Origin: Melastoma dodecandrum
Taxonomy: Eukaryota; Streptophyta; Magnoliopsida; Myrtales; Melastomataceae
Reading direction: 5' to 3'
Length of the DNA stretch: 64,000 bases
Assembly: GCA_029817715.1 (NCBI GenBank)
Contig: JARUPY010000387.1
Span: forward strand, 5,890,001 to 5,954,000
Part shown: positions 8,513 to 20,737 of the stretch, in pieces
Layout of the letters: every line of letters starts with the position of its first letter
How positions within the stretch are numbered: position 1 is the stretch's first letter
The notes under the pieces: generated by a model
Databases searched by the model: none
What the model was told of the DNA's origin: nothing
The model's input: the letters and a program-made list of their open reading frames with translations, nothing else
Made by a program: the position numbers and the translations under genes

Positions 8513-11500
8513 TCATTTCTTCACAAAAGGTTTCTGACAAACAAGTAAGCGTTGGTCACTCCCGTTCTGGAGGTCAATGACTCGTGCTTCCCACCGTATG
8601 TGCGTGGCAAGCATTCTTGCCATCTCTATGGGTCCCACTCTGTCGCTCAGGATAACCCAACCCTGTGATGAGTAAAATTATAGCGTCAACGATCACCTAG
8701 TCCAATAGACTGAAGTGTAAGAGCTACCACGAATATTTGCACTGTAATGAACATTATCAAGATTGGAACAGGATTAAGGGCTAAGCATAGTGAATATGGT
8801 GAGAGGGCCTTCAGCTGAAATGCGATTGCAATTTTTGTAAGACGGAATAAGAGCAACAATGTTCAATGGCAGCAGGAACACAACTAATGAACATGAGTAA
8901 AATGATGAAGGTGAAACCAATGTTGCAAGTGAATTGAAAGGCTAAGCATTATTCACACAAAAAAGTAAGCAGCTGCAACAAACAATGAGAATAGACACAA
9001 ACATCACCTCAGGACGTAGAATTCTATCCATTTCCAATAGCAAGTCCATCATGCTACACTTTTCTGAACTGAGATATGAGAGAAGGCCACTTGCATGGAG
9101 CAAATCATATGTACGTGGATATGTAGGAAATGGTTCGCACCTGTCGAATGACATGGAGTCAGATACTTTTACACTTCACCTGCTATTTGAGAAGTGAGCC
9201 AGTTCATTTGTAAAAGGCAACCTTAACATCACTATGTGCAGTAGGTTATATCAATGCACTAGTAGCTTACCAATCATGCAAAACTCCGGCAAAGCCTTGA
9301 TCAAGAATGAGGGGAAGTGTATTAGGAGCCCTGACAGGAACAACATTCATAACCCAAACAGCTTTGTTCTCTTCTAAGAATGCAGAACTCAAGCCACCAT
9401 AATGAGCATTCATATCCATGACATTACGGATCATGTTGAAAGGGGGTAAAGGATCCTCATCCCCGGGCCTCTTTGGATGGTCAGAGAAAATCAATGGGGT
9501 GAGCAAAGACCAATAATTTTTCAGAATGGAGCTCCAAAACTGCTGGTTGTCGTAAAATTCTTCAGCAACAACTCCTGCAACATGAAGAGGTTGGAAGCAG
9601 TTCAGGATATTGTTGACAAGAGAGTAGGAATGAAAAACAGAAATCAGTTCTGAGAGGAGTGAAGCGACACTTTCCATGAATTTTTAGCTCTTTGGAACTC
9701 AAGTGCGGACCCGCTGACCTATTTTGTATTGGAACCCACCGCTTGCTAGATTTACCGCTGATGCATGGAAAAAGAGGCTGATAATATGACTGATGATCCT
9801 CTTCATGTCCTTTACAAAGAGGAACTTTCGGATGCTTTCTGAAAATTAAAAAGACAAAATTAGTGCCACAAAAGGTCCAAAGGTTAACAAAGAAGAATAT
9901 TTGCTGTTATGAAGCGTATTACGCAGCCTAAGTTTTCCGTATCCCATGAATTCGAAGTTTCAAATTCCAGGGATGCGCATACCTAGACTTATAACACTCT
10001 CGGTCTGATGTTTTCTGCCAGACAAAAGTCTCATCTTGCTGAGCTAAAAGAGTCCAGCACATATCATCTGTATACTTGTCGAGCGGAGTAAACAAATCTT
10101 TCTTCCTTCCATATGATGAGCCTCCTGGGTCCTTAGTGTTTGGCGAGGTTAAAGTAAAATAGCCTCCAGGTTTAAGCACTCGATCCACTTCAAGAAGAAA
10201 GAGCCCATCTGCCCAAAAAGACTACGACATCAGTTTTAACAGGTGGGCAATTTTAACATAGCAATCCAAGCTTTTGCAGTTTCAACACCTTCATTCACAA
10301 AAATCACCCCAAATTGCGCCGCATACAAAACCAACGCGGTCGAAAACTTCTGACTGCAGCAGACACTACTTGTTTGTTCAAAAAACCCAAATCATTGAAT
10401 GGGATTAGATACTTTCTTATTTTACCTACGCACAGAACAATAGACGTATTGTGAAACCTTGTCCTGATCAAACCATGAACTAAATTAAATTACCTTTCTC
10501 ATCCCACACAATACCACATTGAGCACAATGAACCATGTCGAATGACAGATTGGGATAAGGAAGTTGTCGTGAGACAAAATTGGCGATCATTGCCGGGAGG
10601 CCTCTCTCAAGGGACAGCTGAACTTGGCTACCTGTTGCCTCATACGCTGCAACACAAATGGTCATCAACTTCAACGACAAAAGATGAGCGCCGAAACTGC
10701 CAAACCCACATCCAATATCCAGAACTGTATGCACCTGCAATGAGATGACACAGCAGGATTCTTAATTCTGATTAAAACCAGTAGAATCTTGGTCTTCCAA
10801 GGTTAAAGGAGACTTACACCAGCCTGAATGAATTCTGCATCACTTCCTAATCCGATCATCTCAGCAAGTTGGCGAGAATAATCTCTAACCCCATCAAATA
10901 TTGAGCCATCATCGGCATGGAACGCGATTTGATTCTCCTCCAACAACATCATCCTTTTTGAGAAGGCATTCACAACATCATTTTAAGAATTTGTGGGATA
11001 ATAATAGATAAAGGGAATTAATACAAAGCAAGGAAAATTACCTTTTGGTCATGCTCCCCGACGATAAAAACTGGTCCTTTGTTATCTTCACATTTCCACT
11101 CCATATTATGTCTCTTCCAGTGGGCCACTTCAGCGGAATCTTATAGTCTTTTGGAGGGCGTACCAGACACCGATCTCCTACTCCAGACAGGTCACAGTGC
11201 CGATCAAACTCCTCCCCATCTTTACATCCAGCCAACAAATTCGCGGAGACATTATAGCACGGAACAAAATTCTCTCTCTCCTTTCCGCAAACACCAAGCT
11301 CCTGCTGCTGTCCAGCCCCGAAAGAAAGAGATCTCAACTCTAGATAGTCGATGGCAGCTTGCTCCTTTAGTTTTCTGTAGTTTATGAATATATTGGGTAT
11401 TCTATCGGAATTCGTATGGTCGAAAGACCCTGAAGATGACAGCCCCAGAATCTTAACTAGAACGAGGAAACTAACAACGCACAGTACTATCCAGCTAAGC

Positions 11501-11553
11501 GGCGGCCTAGGTCCGAAAACTACTGTAAGCTTGTTGTATAAGGGGATTCTCAT
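8513..11553 (-). CDS. PMT4/PMT5-like S-adenosylmethionine-dependent methyltransferase (QUA2/TSD2 family)
   Basis: Eight exons, all phase-consistent, encode 621 residues: 11553-11042, 10953-10818, 10734-10494, 10208-9983, 9838-9675, 9574-9271, 9140-9008 and 8662-8513 (TGA). A short basic N-terminus and a membrane anchor ([19 protein letters not shown], residues ~20-38) predict a type II Golgi protein. Next come the family hallmarks: [28 protein letters not shown], the SAM-binding motif [68 protein letters not shown], and a C-terminus ending [12 protein letters not shown]. Family members are putative pectin (homogalacturonan) methyltransferases. Length and sequence fit the PMT4/PMT5 branch. All introns are GT-AG except intron 5, whose donor reads G|GAAAGT at 9674-9669. 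If that donor is not used, the protein would be truncated or altered after residue ~427. Confidence 0.9.
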
Positions 11554-13944
11554 ATCACAAACACGTAAATGATCCTCTCAAAAACAAACACAGCTACAAA
11601 GCACCAATCACCCAATCACCACTCATTCGCATCGAGACAGCCACCTCCCCTCTCCCTGCATTCCTGGACCACGTCCCAGCAGGTAGTGCCCGACAAATCA
11701 CCTGGTTAAACAAATTCTCTTGAATGAGAATCCCACCACAAGGACGCAATTGGGTCACCCCAATTCCGGCTTCTTCTGAATGAACCGGCTCAATCCTCTT
11801 TTCTAGCAAGAAAGATGACCAGACCCGCAGTCTTACAGCAACAAAAGACCGAAATTCTCAAATGCCTCGGCTAGCAATGGCAAAGCTTCAGATCAACCTG
11901 CGAGAAAGGGAAAAAACAAAAAGCGGTCCAATCAACCAAAACTAATAACACCCACAAAACTCATCGAGAAAAAAACATCAGGAACACCGGGGATTGTGAT
12001 CCAAGCAACTTCCTTTTCAGGCAAAGCACGGGGAAAAGCAACAACCGAACAAAACCCAGATCTCGAAAACCGATGACGAGCACGGAATCATATACACAAC
12101 AAACAGATCAGATCGACGAAAACAAAAAAGGAAAAAAAAACAGAATCGAAGCCTGGGAATGATTCCAGAAAAGGAAAAATAACAAACTCGAGGGGGAGGG
12201 GGGGAGAGCAAGAGAGGGGGGAGGGGGGGGGGGGGGGGGCGCATTCAATTTCTCAGAATGAATTCGTATCAAAGGGGGTAGGGTTGAGACTCAGTGAGAG
12301 TAGGCCTCAAAATATAAAAGGAACTCCCCCCCCATGTAACGAACATAAAACAGTTCGGTTTGGATCGGATGAAAAATGAAAAATCCCCCCACCCCCCCCC
12401 CAAAATATAATAATAATAATAATAATAATAAATATTCATGATAGCATTGGGAACAAAAACATATGTCCTGAGTGATTCATTTGAAGTTGAAATGGAAATT
12501 TTAGTGTTGAAAAATATATTAGCTTTTCGATTAGGGTACACTTTGACAATCAATCGCGCCTCTTATTGCGGATGATATCCGCTTGAACTAGTCAATTGCA
12601 TGTAATTCCATTGCTGCAAATACGTCTCTCTGATTGTTTTTTTTTTTTCTAAATAATAATAATATAGTAATAGTGTTGGTCAAGTTTCATGACATATGGG
12701 TTGTTGATGGTCGTCATAAATATAAGAAAAAGACGTTAAAAATGAACGTTGATGCGCTGGGCATTGTTATTATCATCATTATTCAAAACTTTGTATGTGC
12801 TCATCAAAATGTATGGGGGGGTTGGTTTCTTTATCGAAAGGATTAAGGGATGCTGCGTCTTGTCTTTTCCCTTTCCTAAAAGGATAAAGAGTTTACGTGC
12901 TTGTATCGCAGTCTTTGACCAAATTCTATCAAAAACAAAATTAGCTGATTCTAATTTTCTGCTTCTATCCTTTTTTGTTTCATTTATAAAAGTAGTCGAG
13001 TCTTGATATGTTGTTGATAATGAATTGTACAAAATTCACAACATTTGTTCTTCTTTTCTTTGAATGGGTTTTGTTAAAGGAAACTTTCAAGGGCATGGCG
13101 AATAAACATAAAAAAAAAATGATTTATTAAAAAATCATACATGCATATATTATTTTAAAACACATTCTAAAATGAAAAAAACGAATGTTAATACTTGAAA
13201 CACGACTTTCAATTCTCAAAGCCATTTCATTGTTTCTCATTTGGTTTAATATCAAATTTGTTCTCCAAGTCCGGCCATTTGCTTCTGTCTTTCAATTCCC
13301 ATTCTTCAACGGCCCCTAATTCCATGAAACATTAAAGCTTTTCTATGATTATCAAAACCAATTGTTATATATATCACATAAAATAATAAATAAAATGAAA
13401 ACAACGGTCATGTATGTAAAAGCGACTGCTCAACTAAAAACTACGCGAGGGGTTTTGAAAAGAATAAATATAAAAAATATAAGATTATTATATCACTATA
13501 ATTGCAAACAAATTTATAATGTGATAAAATTATATGTAACCCAACCATCTTATAGTCATTTTTTAGTTAATTAGTTTAGTTGGGTCACTTTAATTTATAA
13601 TAAGATATGCACCTCTTTGTTTTTTTTTTTTCAAAAAATATGGGCCTACTTCCCATTTGAAGAAGACGTGCTTTGGGAGAAGACCGTTTGTCTTTTCACA
13701 CATACACATATATGTATGTATGAAATTTGTATTTTAAGAAAATTATTTGTACCTTTTTTTACAACATAACTTATCATAAAACATTTAATACACCGACCAC
13801 CATATTTAGAAAAATAAAATTTAATGAAATATGTTGTTAGGTAGAAAATTAAAGATCAAAGCAAGTTTTTCCCCTGACTAATAAATTTAAAATTTCGATT
13901 ACAAAATCTCCTAGTACCCCGTTTGTTTGGAATCGCGGATTTAT
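11554..13944. other. PMT-like promoter/leader and AT-rich intergenic DNA with microsatellites
   Basis: The bases next to 11553 should be the leader and promoter of the methyltransferase gene. A long G run (about 12,184-12,239), a C run (about 12,387-12,402) and an ATA/ATAATA repeat (12,408-12,431) follow. From 12,550 to 13,900 the sequence is AT-rich with only short chance reading frames. I see no gene. Confidence 0.45.
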
Positions 13945-13963
13945 TGGGCCGAGAGTAGGCCCA
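13945..13963 (+). promoter_or_regulatory. Site II (TGGGCC/GGCCCA) pair in the mS37-like promoter
   Basis: TGGGCC at 13945-13950 and GGCCCA at 13958-13963 are separated by 7 bases. They lie just upstream of the presumed transcribed leader of the mS37-like gene. Site II motifs are typical of plant genes for mitochondrial and ribosomal components, which fits the gene's product. Confidence 0.5.
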
Positions 13964-14938
13964 GGCCCGACTACTAAATTTAGTTGGGGTCCCAGTGAAG
14001 ACAGGGGGAGAGGCTGGGAGACGACGGCGCCGGCCTCGCTAAGTGGATCTCAAGGACTAAAGATTCGCCGAGGTATAATTCCTCCGCTGCCTGGACGTCT
14101 CCAATCCCCCGCCATCTTCAGCGTCCTCCGTTAGGTTTTTTGTTGCGCGCCCCCTTCTTTTTTTTTTCTGCCCTAGAAATCAGAAACCGACTACCACCTG
14201 CGCAATCTAATTCGCCGGCGGCAACTCTGTCTGTTGGTAATTAGGGGAGGTATTTTCCATGCTGAAACCGATGATGTCGATATAGGATTTCGTGTCGGTG
14301 GGGTTAAGGATTCTGCGTGATTTTACCTCTCCAGTCGAATGTTCCAGTCCTGTTTTGCACCGTGCTTGGTCCTGGTTGATTTTGCAAACTGCTCATGCTT
14401 TGTGTAATTGCCGTGAAACGATTGATGGGAGCGTGGATTTGTTGGCAGTTCAAGATGTTATAAGGGATTTGTTACTCTTGAGATGTAGCTCTATCAAAGT
14501 AGTGAAACAAATTGGGCGTTTGTAGTTCTCCCAGGCGGTTTATGTCGACGAGTTATGATTTCATGTCTGTGTTTTCTTCTCGGTTGTGTGCTCAATAGTG
14601 GAGTTTGTTGACTATGGACGGCTGTGATGATGGGCATATTGATTGGACTAGTTTATTTATTTTTGTTTACTTGGAGTAATGTAGCCCAGGTAGACAAGCT
14701 TTTGGTCATTCTGGCTAATTTTGTTTCTCTTTATCTTCTGTCGAGTTAAGTCCATTAGATCGATATTTGGTTAGCAGAGCCTGTGAGGTGTGTCATATAC
14801 AATTATTTTTGATCAAAAGTTGAGCCAGGGCCTGTTATTTTGACCCCCAGCGCACCTTATCCTATGACCCGATTGCCTAATTAGGAGTTTTTTAATCCTT
14901 AACTTACTTCCTCTTGGTTTAATTTTATGCCTATAGGA

Positions 14939-15272
14939 ATGGGGCGCAAAGCAGGTGCTCTCTACATAAACTCCAAGAGATTTGGCTCCCTTAATAAGCC
15001 ATGCATGAAGGAGATGATATCATTTCTCAACTGCTTGGCTCTCTGTAAGAACAATGACGAAAGCTGCACACGACAAAAGGAGCTCTTGAGTACTTGCATG
15101 AATGCACAGGTTTGACTGTTGTAACTGCCGGATCCCCACTGCTTAATTCAGCAAGTAACCTTCTGATGTAGATAATTTGTGGCCTTTGATTGATTTGCAG
15201 AGTGGGAAGAACAGAAATGGTTTCCAAAGTATCAATTATCACCTGCAGAGGCTCAGCCGGGGAAGGAAGTAG
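14939..15272 (+). CDS. Twin Cx9C (CHCH) protein, mS37/Mrp10-like mitochondrial small-subunit component
   Basis: Two coding exons (14939-15109 and 15201-15272) give 80 residues. The start MGRKAGALYINSKRFG is placed by an acceptor TATAG at 14932-14936: the upstream in-frame ATG at 14927 lies in the intron. A leader intron probably runs from the GT at 14073 (CGAG|GTATAA) to 14936. Two Cx9C motifs, C-MKEMISFLN-C and C-TRQKELLST-C, form the CHCH helical hairpin, followed by a basic tail, YHLQRLSRGRK. Such proteins are oxidised by the MIA40/Erv1 relay and, in this subfamily, join the mitoribosomal small subunit (Mrp10 in yeast, CHCHD1/mS37 in animals). All junctions are GT-AG and phase 0. Alternative identity: another small intermembrane-space CHCH protein; the basic tail and conserved N-terminus favour mS37. 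Confidence 0.75.
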
Positions 15273-16261
15273 ATGGCGCACCAAGAGAGCAGGGCACGGG
15301 TCTCTCAATTATTGAGACTGAAAGGAGAATTTTGATGTGAGATTGACCCACCCTTTTCTATTAGTCACACTGGTTGGAGAAGCTACAAAGGACCCTTATA
15401 CTTGGGTTTATTGCGTTTGGAACTTTGCATTGTCTTTCCTGTTGTGCTTTTTTGGTCAGCTTAGGGACTGAAATAACGATAATTCCACTCGAGGAGTTGA
15501 CTGTGTGGCCATTCCAGTACTGGCTGGTTTGGTCATGTTCTATATACATGAATATGGTTAATTCGTCAAACAGGTTATCCTTAACCAAGGAAATATATGT
15601 CGAGTGGTGGTATATCAATGATGCATTTTCTTGTTTCCTCTCTTGATTCATGAAAGAGTGGCCCATAGATGTTGAATTGTTATTACTAATGCTTGATAAA
15701 GAATGCGGCTTCAAATGATGCATATTTTTATAAAATAGAGATACTAAACATTAAAAATGCAACTGGAATATACACGCCACTCTTCTTACCATGAATCTCG
15801 TCCTGGCCAAATCTTAAGATACTAGAAAGTATCCCCTTAGTCATATTCAAAGGCTAACTCTTACACTGTGGTGTTAATCCATGGCCACAGACTCTTCAAA
15901 GAAGATCGGCTTCCGGTTTGTTTATATAAACTGGCCATGCTAATCATTTCACGTACAATTAACAGACTTGACACCTTTTGAAATTTCAAATTTGTCTCTC
16001 TTTCTTTCGACCACTGCCCCGTCCATCAGGCTGTGTTACTCATTCCTCGTTACTTACCTTGACGCATTCGTTTTCTCCAAAGTGGGACAATTGAAAGTAT
16101 ATTCGAAAGCAAGAGAGCTATTCCACATGTGATACGAATAGAAACCCATGGAAGATCAACAAATGATTTAGTAAATTAATTGCCACACGATCATAAATAA
16201 AAACAAAAACAAAAACACTCAACGTTGTGTTTAGTTTCTGGCCATCAGTTGTGTGGGGTTA
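15273..16261. other. 3' flank of the mS37-like gene and intergenic DNA
   Basis: The 3' UTR of the gene is likely in the first few hundred bases. No other coding region or RNA gene is evident; an open stretch at 15,374-15,646 has hydrophobic residues but no recognisable domain. Confidence 0.4.
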
Positions 16262-16510
16262 ACACAATCGACCTAGTGAAATAAAAGTAAATAAAAGAAA
16301 ATCAAAAGAAAAATCAGATTCAGTCGATTTGTGGAAAAGTAAGTCGTTTGTAGAAAAAATGGAGAAATCCGCATATTGTTTCGAACGTAGAGAAATCAAT
16401 TAATTGAATATAAAATTTGATTGAAGATAACATCTTGCACTGGAGGATCTACGCACGTGCTCTTTATCAACTGAAGAAGTTGAAGATCCGACGAATAAAC
16501 GCCAAGATTC
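16262..16510. repeat. Dispersed repeat, also at 30,011-30,135
   Basis: Shared words with 30,011-30,135 include AAAGAAAATCAAA, ATGGAGAAAT, ATTGAAGATAA and GGATCTACGCAC, in the same order and orientation. It therefore belongs to a repeat family, perhaps a decayed LTR or the flank of one. No coding capacity is seen. Confidence 0.45.
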
Positions 16511-16695
16511 TTTATACATAGGATTGTCTGTTTACATAAAGCACACAACACACTTAGACATTTTGTATGGCAGAAAATCTTGTATGATCGATTATTGCAA
16601 ACCGTTTGGTGATAAAATTCCCCTATTTTTTCTTTATTTCTAGCAAGCTTATTGCCTTTTCCTTGAACCCATTGGGTCCATCACATCGAGATCGC

Positions 16696-17368
16696 GACAT
16701 TTCATCGTCAACATGTTTTTTATGCAATGGACGTGAAAAAAAAATTTTCTTATAGGGTTCTTCGATCGTTTTACAAATATTTTGATGAGTTTTAAAAAAT
16801 TGTACTCAAAGAGTTACATTTTGAAATTTGGAGATTAACGGAACGATCATATAATATAGGTAAAATATATATATTTGTAGTCATAAGTATGATCGAACTT
16901 TTTTTTGTGTTTATATTTTTCTTTACTATATAAAAACGTCCGTAATTTGGTATCGTACGTTTACGACGGGTTAAGTCGGAGTCCTGACATGACGATGGCG
17001 TCATACATAGATATTGGCAATGACATTTCATCGTCAAAATGTTTTTATGCAATGGACGTGAAAAAAAAAAAAATTTATGATAGGGTTTTTCGATCGTTCG
17101 ACAAAGATTTTGAGGAGTTTTTAAAAATTGTACTCAAAGAGTTACATTTTGAAATTTGACGATGAACGAAGCGACCATATAATATAGGTAAAATATATAC
17201 ATTTGTAGCTTTAAGTATGATCGAATTTTTTTGTGTCCATAATTTTCTTTGCTATATAAAAAACGTCTGTAACTTTGTATCGCACATTTTATGACGGCGT
17301 TAAGTCTGAGTCCTGACATAACATTGACGGCGTCGTACGTAGATAATAGATATTGATGTGGCAATGAC
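16696..17368. repeat. Tandem direct duplication of a ~326-bp unit
   Basis: Copy A (16,696-17,021) and copy B (17,022 to about 17,368) run in the same direction with the same landmarks: TTCATCGTCAA, TATGCAATGGACGTGAAAAA, TTGTACTCAAAGAGTTACAT, ATATAATATAGGTAAAATAT, AAGTATGATCGAA and AAGTCnGAGTCCTGACAT. Differences are scattered substitutions and small indels, so the duplication is not very recent. Short open frames inside are a by-product. Confidence 0.8.
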
Positions 17369-17773
17369 ACGTGGAAAAAAGATCCCGTCGAGAAAAAAGA
17401 ATTCCTTTTCCATTTTAGTCCCTCCAAAATTGGCCTCTTTTCATTCTGCCCCGTTCGGAAAAAAAGGAAGCAACTAACCCACGACGAAACCGATCCAACC
17501 CTCCGGCCACCGTTCCCCCCGGCCGTCAACTGTCGACCATTGCGACTGGGTTCGGCCGAGTCCTCGTCCCCCCCCCCCCAACCCTCCGGCCACCGTCCCC
17601 CACTCCGGACACCTTGCCGGATGTTTGTGTCGGGGATGCGGTGATTCTTTTTGTGTGTTTCTGGAGGTGTTAGGAGCGATGATCTCGTGACCAGATTGAT
17701 TTTCCTTCTGCGGCTGATTGCCTGGGTGGGGGGGGGGGAATCGTGAGTTCGGGGTTTTTTTAAGGAAGGGGTC
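17369..17773. other. GC-rich low-complexity DNA
   Basis: A segment CCAACCCTCCGGCCACCG occurs at about 17,497 and again at about 17,578, beside a C run (17,568-17,579); a G run lies at 17,728-17,738. An open stretch on the - strand is explained by this composition. No gene is supported. Confidence 0.4.
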
Positions 17774-18651
17774 TGTTGACACTACGGAATATCTTGGGCC
17801 TGTGCTAAGTCTACAAGCCCAGAAAAGTGGTCATAAGTCTACAGCCCGATGTAGAATGCAGGCCTGAGCTAAGTCTACGGCCTGCATCAACGTGTTAACA
17901 CTACAGAATGTCTTGGGCCTAAGCTAAGTCTACGGCCTGCGTCAACACATGCTCACACGATCCCACACACACGATCCCAACACACAACTCAGAAAATTAA
18001 AAGGATACTTTAAAACAGACTTCGAGATTCCTGGAGAGAAGTTAAGAATGAGCCACGATCTGAGGGATCGTTTTGAGGACGCGCGAAGCGTGTAGGGCAA
18101 GTAAGATTCAGTATAAAAGAAACAGACCCTCCTTAGTAAAAGACACGATCAATCAGCCAAACACAGATTTGCATTGCTCGTCACCCTTAGACTTTAGTAG
18201 ATACCTCGGCCTGGGTTATTTGGTCACTACCTTCAACACCAGAGTGAGCAGCCGTAGCTTTGGTGATCACCCTCCGCCATCACTTCCACCGTCCTGGCCA
18301 GCAACCGTAACCGAGGCAGCAACCCTCCGCCAGCACTTCCATCGTCCCGACGAGCAACCGTAACCGGGGCAGCAACCCTCCGCCAGCACTACCACCATCA
18401 CACAAGTCTACAGCGCAGTGGACTGTAGCAAGTCTACGACGTCAACAGCGAGTCTACGACGCCTACGTCAGCCGTATCACCCATTTTCATTCATTTTTAT
18501 GGCTGTAAGATTCTAAGTTCTCTTTCGAAACTTTGAATTTGTACATTCGTTTCTTTTATCATTGAAATTCATCTTTCTGGCGACCACATACATTTCCCTG
18601 TGGAGTCCAATTACCAAATATTTCCGACGTGGTCCGTTTTCTACGCGAACA
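17774..18651 (+). mobile_element. Ty3/gypsy-type 5' LTR
   Basis: The segment begins TGTTGACACTACGG and ends GCGAACA shortly before a primer-binding-like sequence and a gag frame. It contains a TATA box (TATAAAAG, 18,112-18,119) and repeated GCTAAGTCTACGGCCTG words. A second possible end is CA at 18,571, because TCTTTCTGGCGACCAC at 18,581 resembles the later primer site. The 3' partner LTR is not in the window, so the boundary is inferred from TG...CA and primer-site spacing. Confidence 0.6.
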
Positions 18652-18657
18652 CGTCTT

Positions 18658-18676
18658 TGGCGACCACAGTGGGAGC
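18658..18676 (+). other. Candidate retrotransposon primer-binding site
   Basis: TGGCGACCACAGTGGGAGC lies 6 bases after the putative LTR end. The first ten bases match the complement of the 3' end of a plant arginine-type tRNA as I recall it; the remainder is not checked. Confidence 0.5.
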
Positions 18677-18700
18677 AAAGGAAATATTTCACGTTTGCTG

Positions 18701-20737
18701 ATGGCAAAAAATACCAGAAGCAGAGTTAGCCGAGATCCCCCACCTCCATTAGGTGAAGACGGCATTCCCGCAGAAGGAGACGCAAACGCGGACGATGTGA
18801 CTCTAAGCAGTCAGGCAAACGTTGGTCAAACTGATCTCGAGGTACATACACCATCCGAATTCATATCCAGACTTGAATTTCACAAAGAATTCAGTAATAT
18901 GAGAAATTTGGTCGATAGACGTATTTCTGGACTAGAAAGTAACATGGCTCAGATCCTAGAGCAAATCAGCGCCTTAAATAGGCCAAAACCCGTTGTGAAG
19001 CCAAGTAACTCTGTAGACTGAGATTGTTCTTTCATGGGAGATGCACGACGAGCAGAAAAAAGGAATGTGTCATTCCAAGTGAATGACCCTTGGGACCACG
19101 AGAATCAGTTTGTTACAGAGGACAGTAACAGGGATAGGATGTCCCCTTCTAGACCGACGTCTTCGCGGATACCCGCGGCATGGGTACAGAACGCGGTCTA
19201 TGCGGTGAACCCGGTAGATGAGTACGGTGAGGTCCAGGGTGAAACAAATAGATGTGCGCCTTCGGTTCCTACCCATCGTCCTGGGAAGGCCCATGTGGAT
19301 GAAAACTTACCAGGACAATCCCCAAATGTAGGAGGTTTTTCTCGGGCGGAAAGTTTTTACGCTAAACCCTCTGTAGACACACAGCCGCTGAGGCCTAGTG
19401 AAAGAGCACCTTGCACCACCGAAAGGTGGGGGCAGGACCCTGCGCGCGAGTCAATTGGCTATCCAACCCCTCCGAATTTGAGGGAGACAATAGCCCAGAT
19501 CTTGGAACAGATGGTACCCGGAGCTGTTAGATAGGACGACCCTTGTTTCTACAGGAGCCCTTACCTAACATTCATTGATAGGGATTTTCCCCTACCTAAA
19601 GGATACAGAGTACCGGATTTCACCCGTTTCTCTGGGGAGGATGAAATGACCCCTTTAGAGCATATAGCTCGATTCACTCATCAAATCGGGGAGGCTGCGA
19701 CCAACGACTTTTGGAAATTAAAGCTGTTCTCTAACTCCCTCACAGGCGACGCATTTACGTGGTATGCTAGTCTACCCCCAGGATCAGTGGCATCATGGGC
19801 GGAAATGCATTCTATCTTCATGAAAGAGTTCGCTCGCTTAGATACCCCATTGTCAATTTTCAAGGTTATGCACTTGAAGCAAGCCGCTGGGGAACATCCA
19901 GGGCAGTTTCTGATGCGCCTACGAAAAACGCTACTCCGATGTAGACCAGCAATTCCAGAAAGGGATCAATTGATGGTGGCATTAAACTCTTCGTCGATTC
20001 CCTTCAAAAAGAAACTGTAGGGAGAAAGGTTCGCTGATCTTTACATACTCGCCAGGAGAGCGACTGAATATCACCAGTTGTTGATGGAAGAGGCCCAGTT
20101 TACGCGCACTTATCAACTAGATACTATTGAGGTAGACATGGCCGAATTTGTAAAAGGAGAGGTGACAGTCCGCGAGCCTTTGGCAAGGAAGAACTCTAAG
20201 GCAAAGGCATCTCAAAAAACGGGAGAAGAAAGAAAGTACTCTTTTGATGTAGACAAAGCGGATGCGATTTTCGACTAGCTCTACCAGCGAAAATGAATTA
20301 AGCTAAAGTCGGGACATAGAACCCCTCAGACAGATAAGGAAAAGTCTAGGAATTATTGCAAGTGGCATGGGTCGTTTACACATACGACCAGAGACTGTCT
20401 GTCATTCAAGAACATAATTCAAGACCTTATAGAGGCAAAAGAATTATGTTTCCCGGAAGTCGACGAAGTCACTATGGTCGACGACAGGCCTTTTGATGAT
20501 GAAATCGCTATACATATGTTCGATGTTTCTGATGTAGACATAAATCTTGTAGAAGCTGATACCAGTTTCTCTCTACAGGGTACGAAGGTAGCTGGAGAAA
20601 CCGTGGTAGCAAATGCCTTGTTCCGTAGACTGGCGGACAAAGAGGTGATCACCTGCCCAGCCAAAGCAATCGCTGGAAACCTCTGCTGCTGGCTCATGGA
20701 CGATACGCATACCACCGATAGGTGCAACATCTTTTAG
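18701..20737 (+). pseudogene. Ty3/gypsy gag, one frame interrupted only by stop codons
   Basis: From ATG 18701 (MAKNTRSRVSRDPPPP) a single frame runs for about 2 kb, broken by stops at 19019 (TGA), 19532, 20018 and 20276 (TAG), and 20294 (TGA), before TAG at 20735. The middle has the retrotransposon gag fold: WKLKLFSNSLTGDAFTWYA, SWAEMHSIFMKEFARLDTP, and MRLRKTLLRCRPAIP. Further on, CKWHGSFTHTTRDC resembles the CCHC-like motif of plant gypsy gags. No frameshift is needed until after 20737. Gag packages the RNA intermediate; this copy cannot make a full protein. No protease, reverse transcriptase or integrase follows. Confidence 0.8.

Noticed and set aside
12634..13034. Overlapping ORFs on both strands after the microsatellite
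   Set aside because: AT-rich chance frames without domains or conserved splice signals.
17474..17782. 102-codon proline/glycine-rich minus-strand ORF
   Set aside because: Explained by C/G-rich low-complexity DNA with an internal CCAACCCTCCGGCCACCG repeat.
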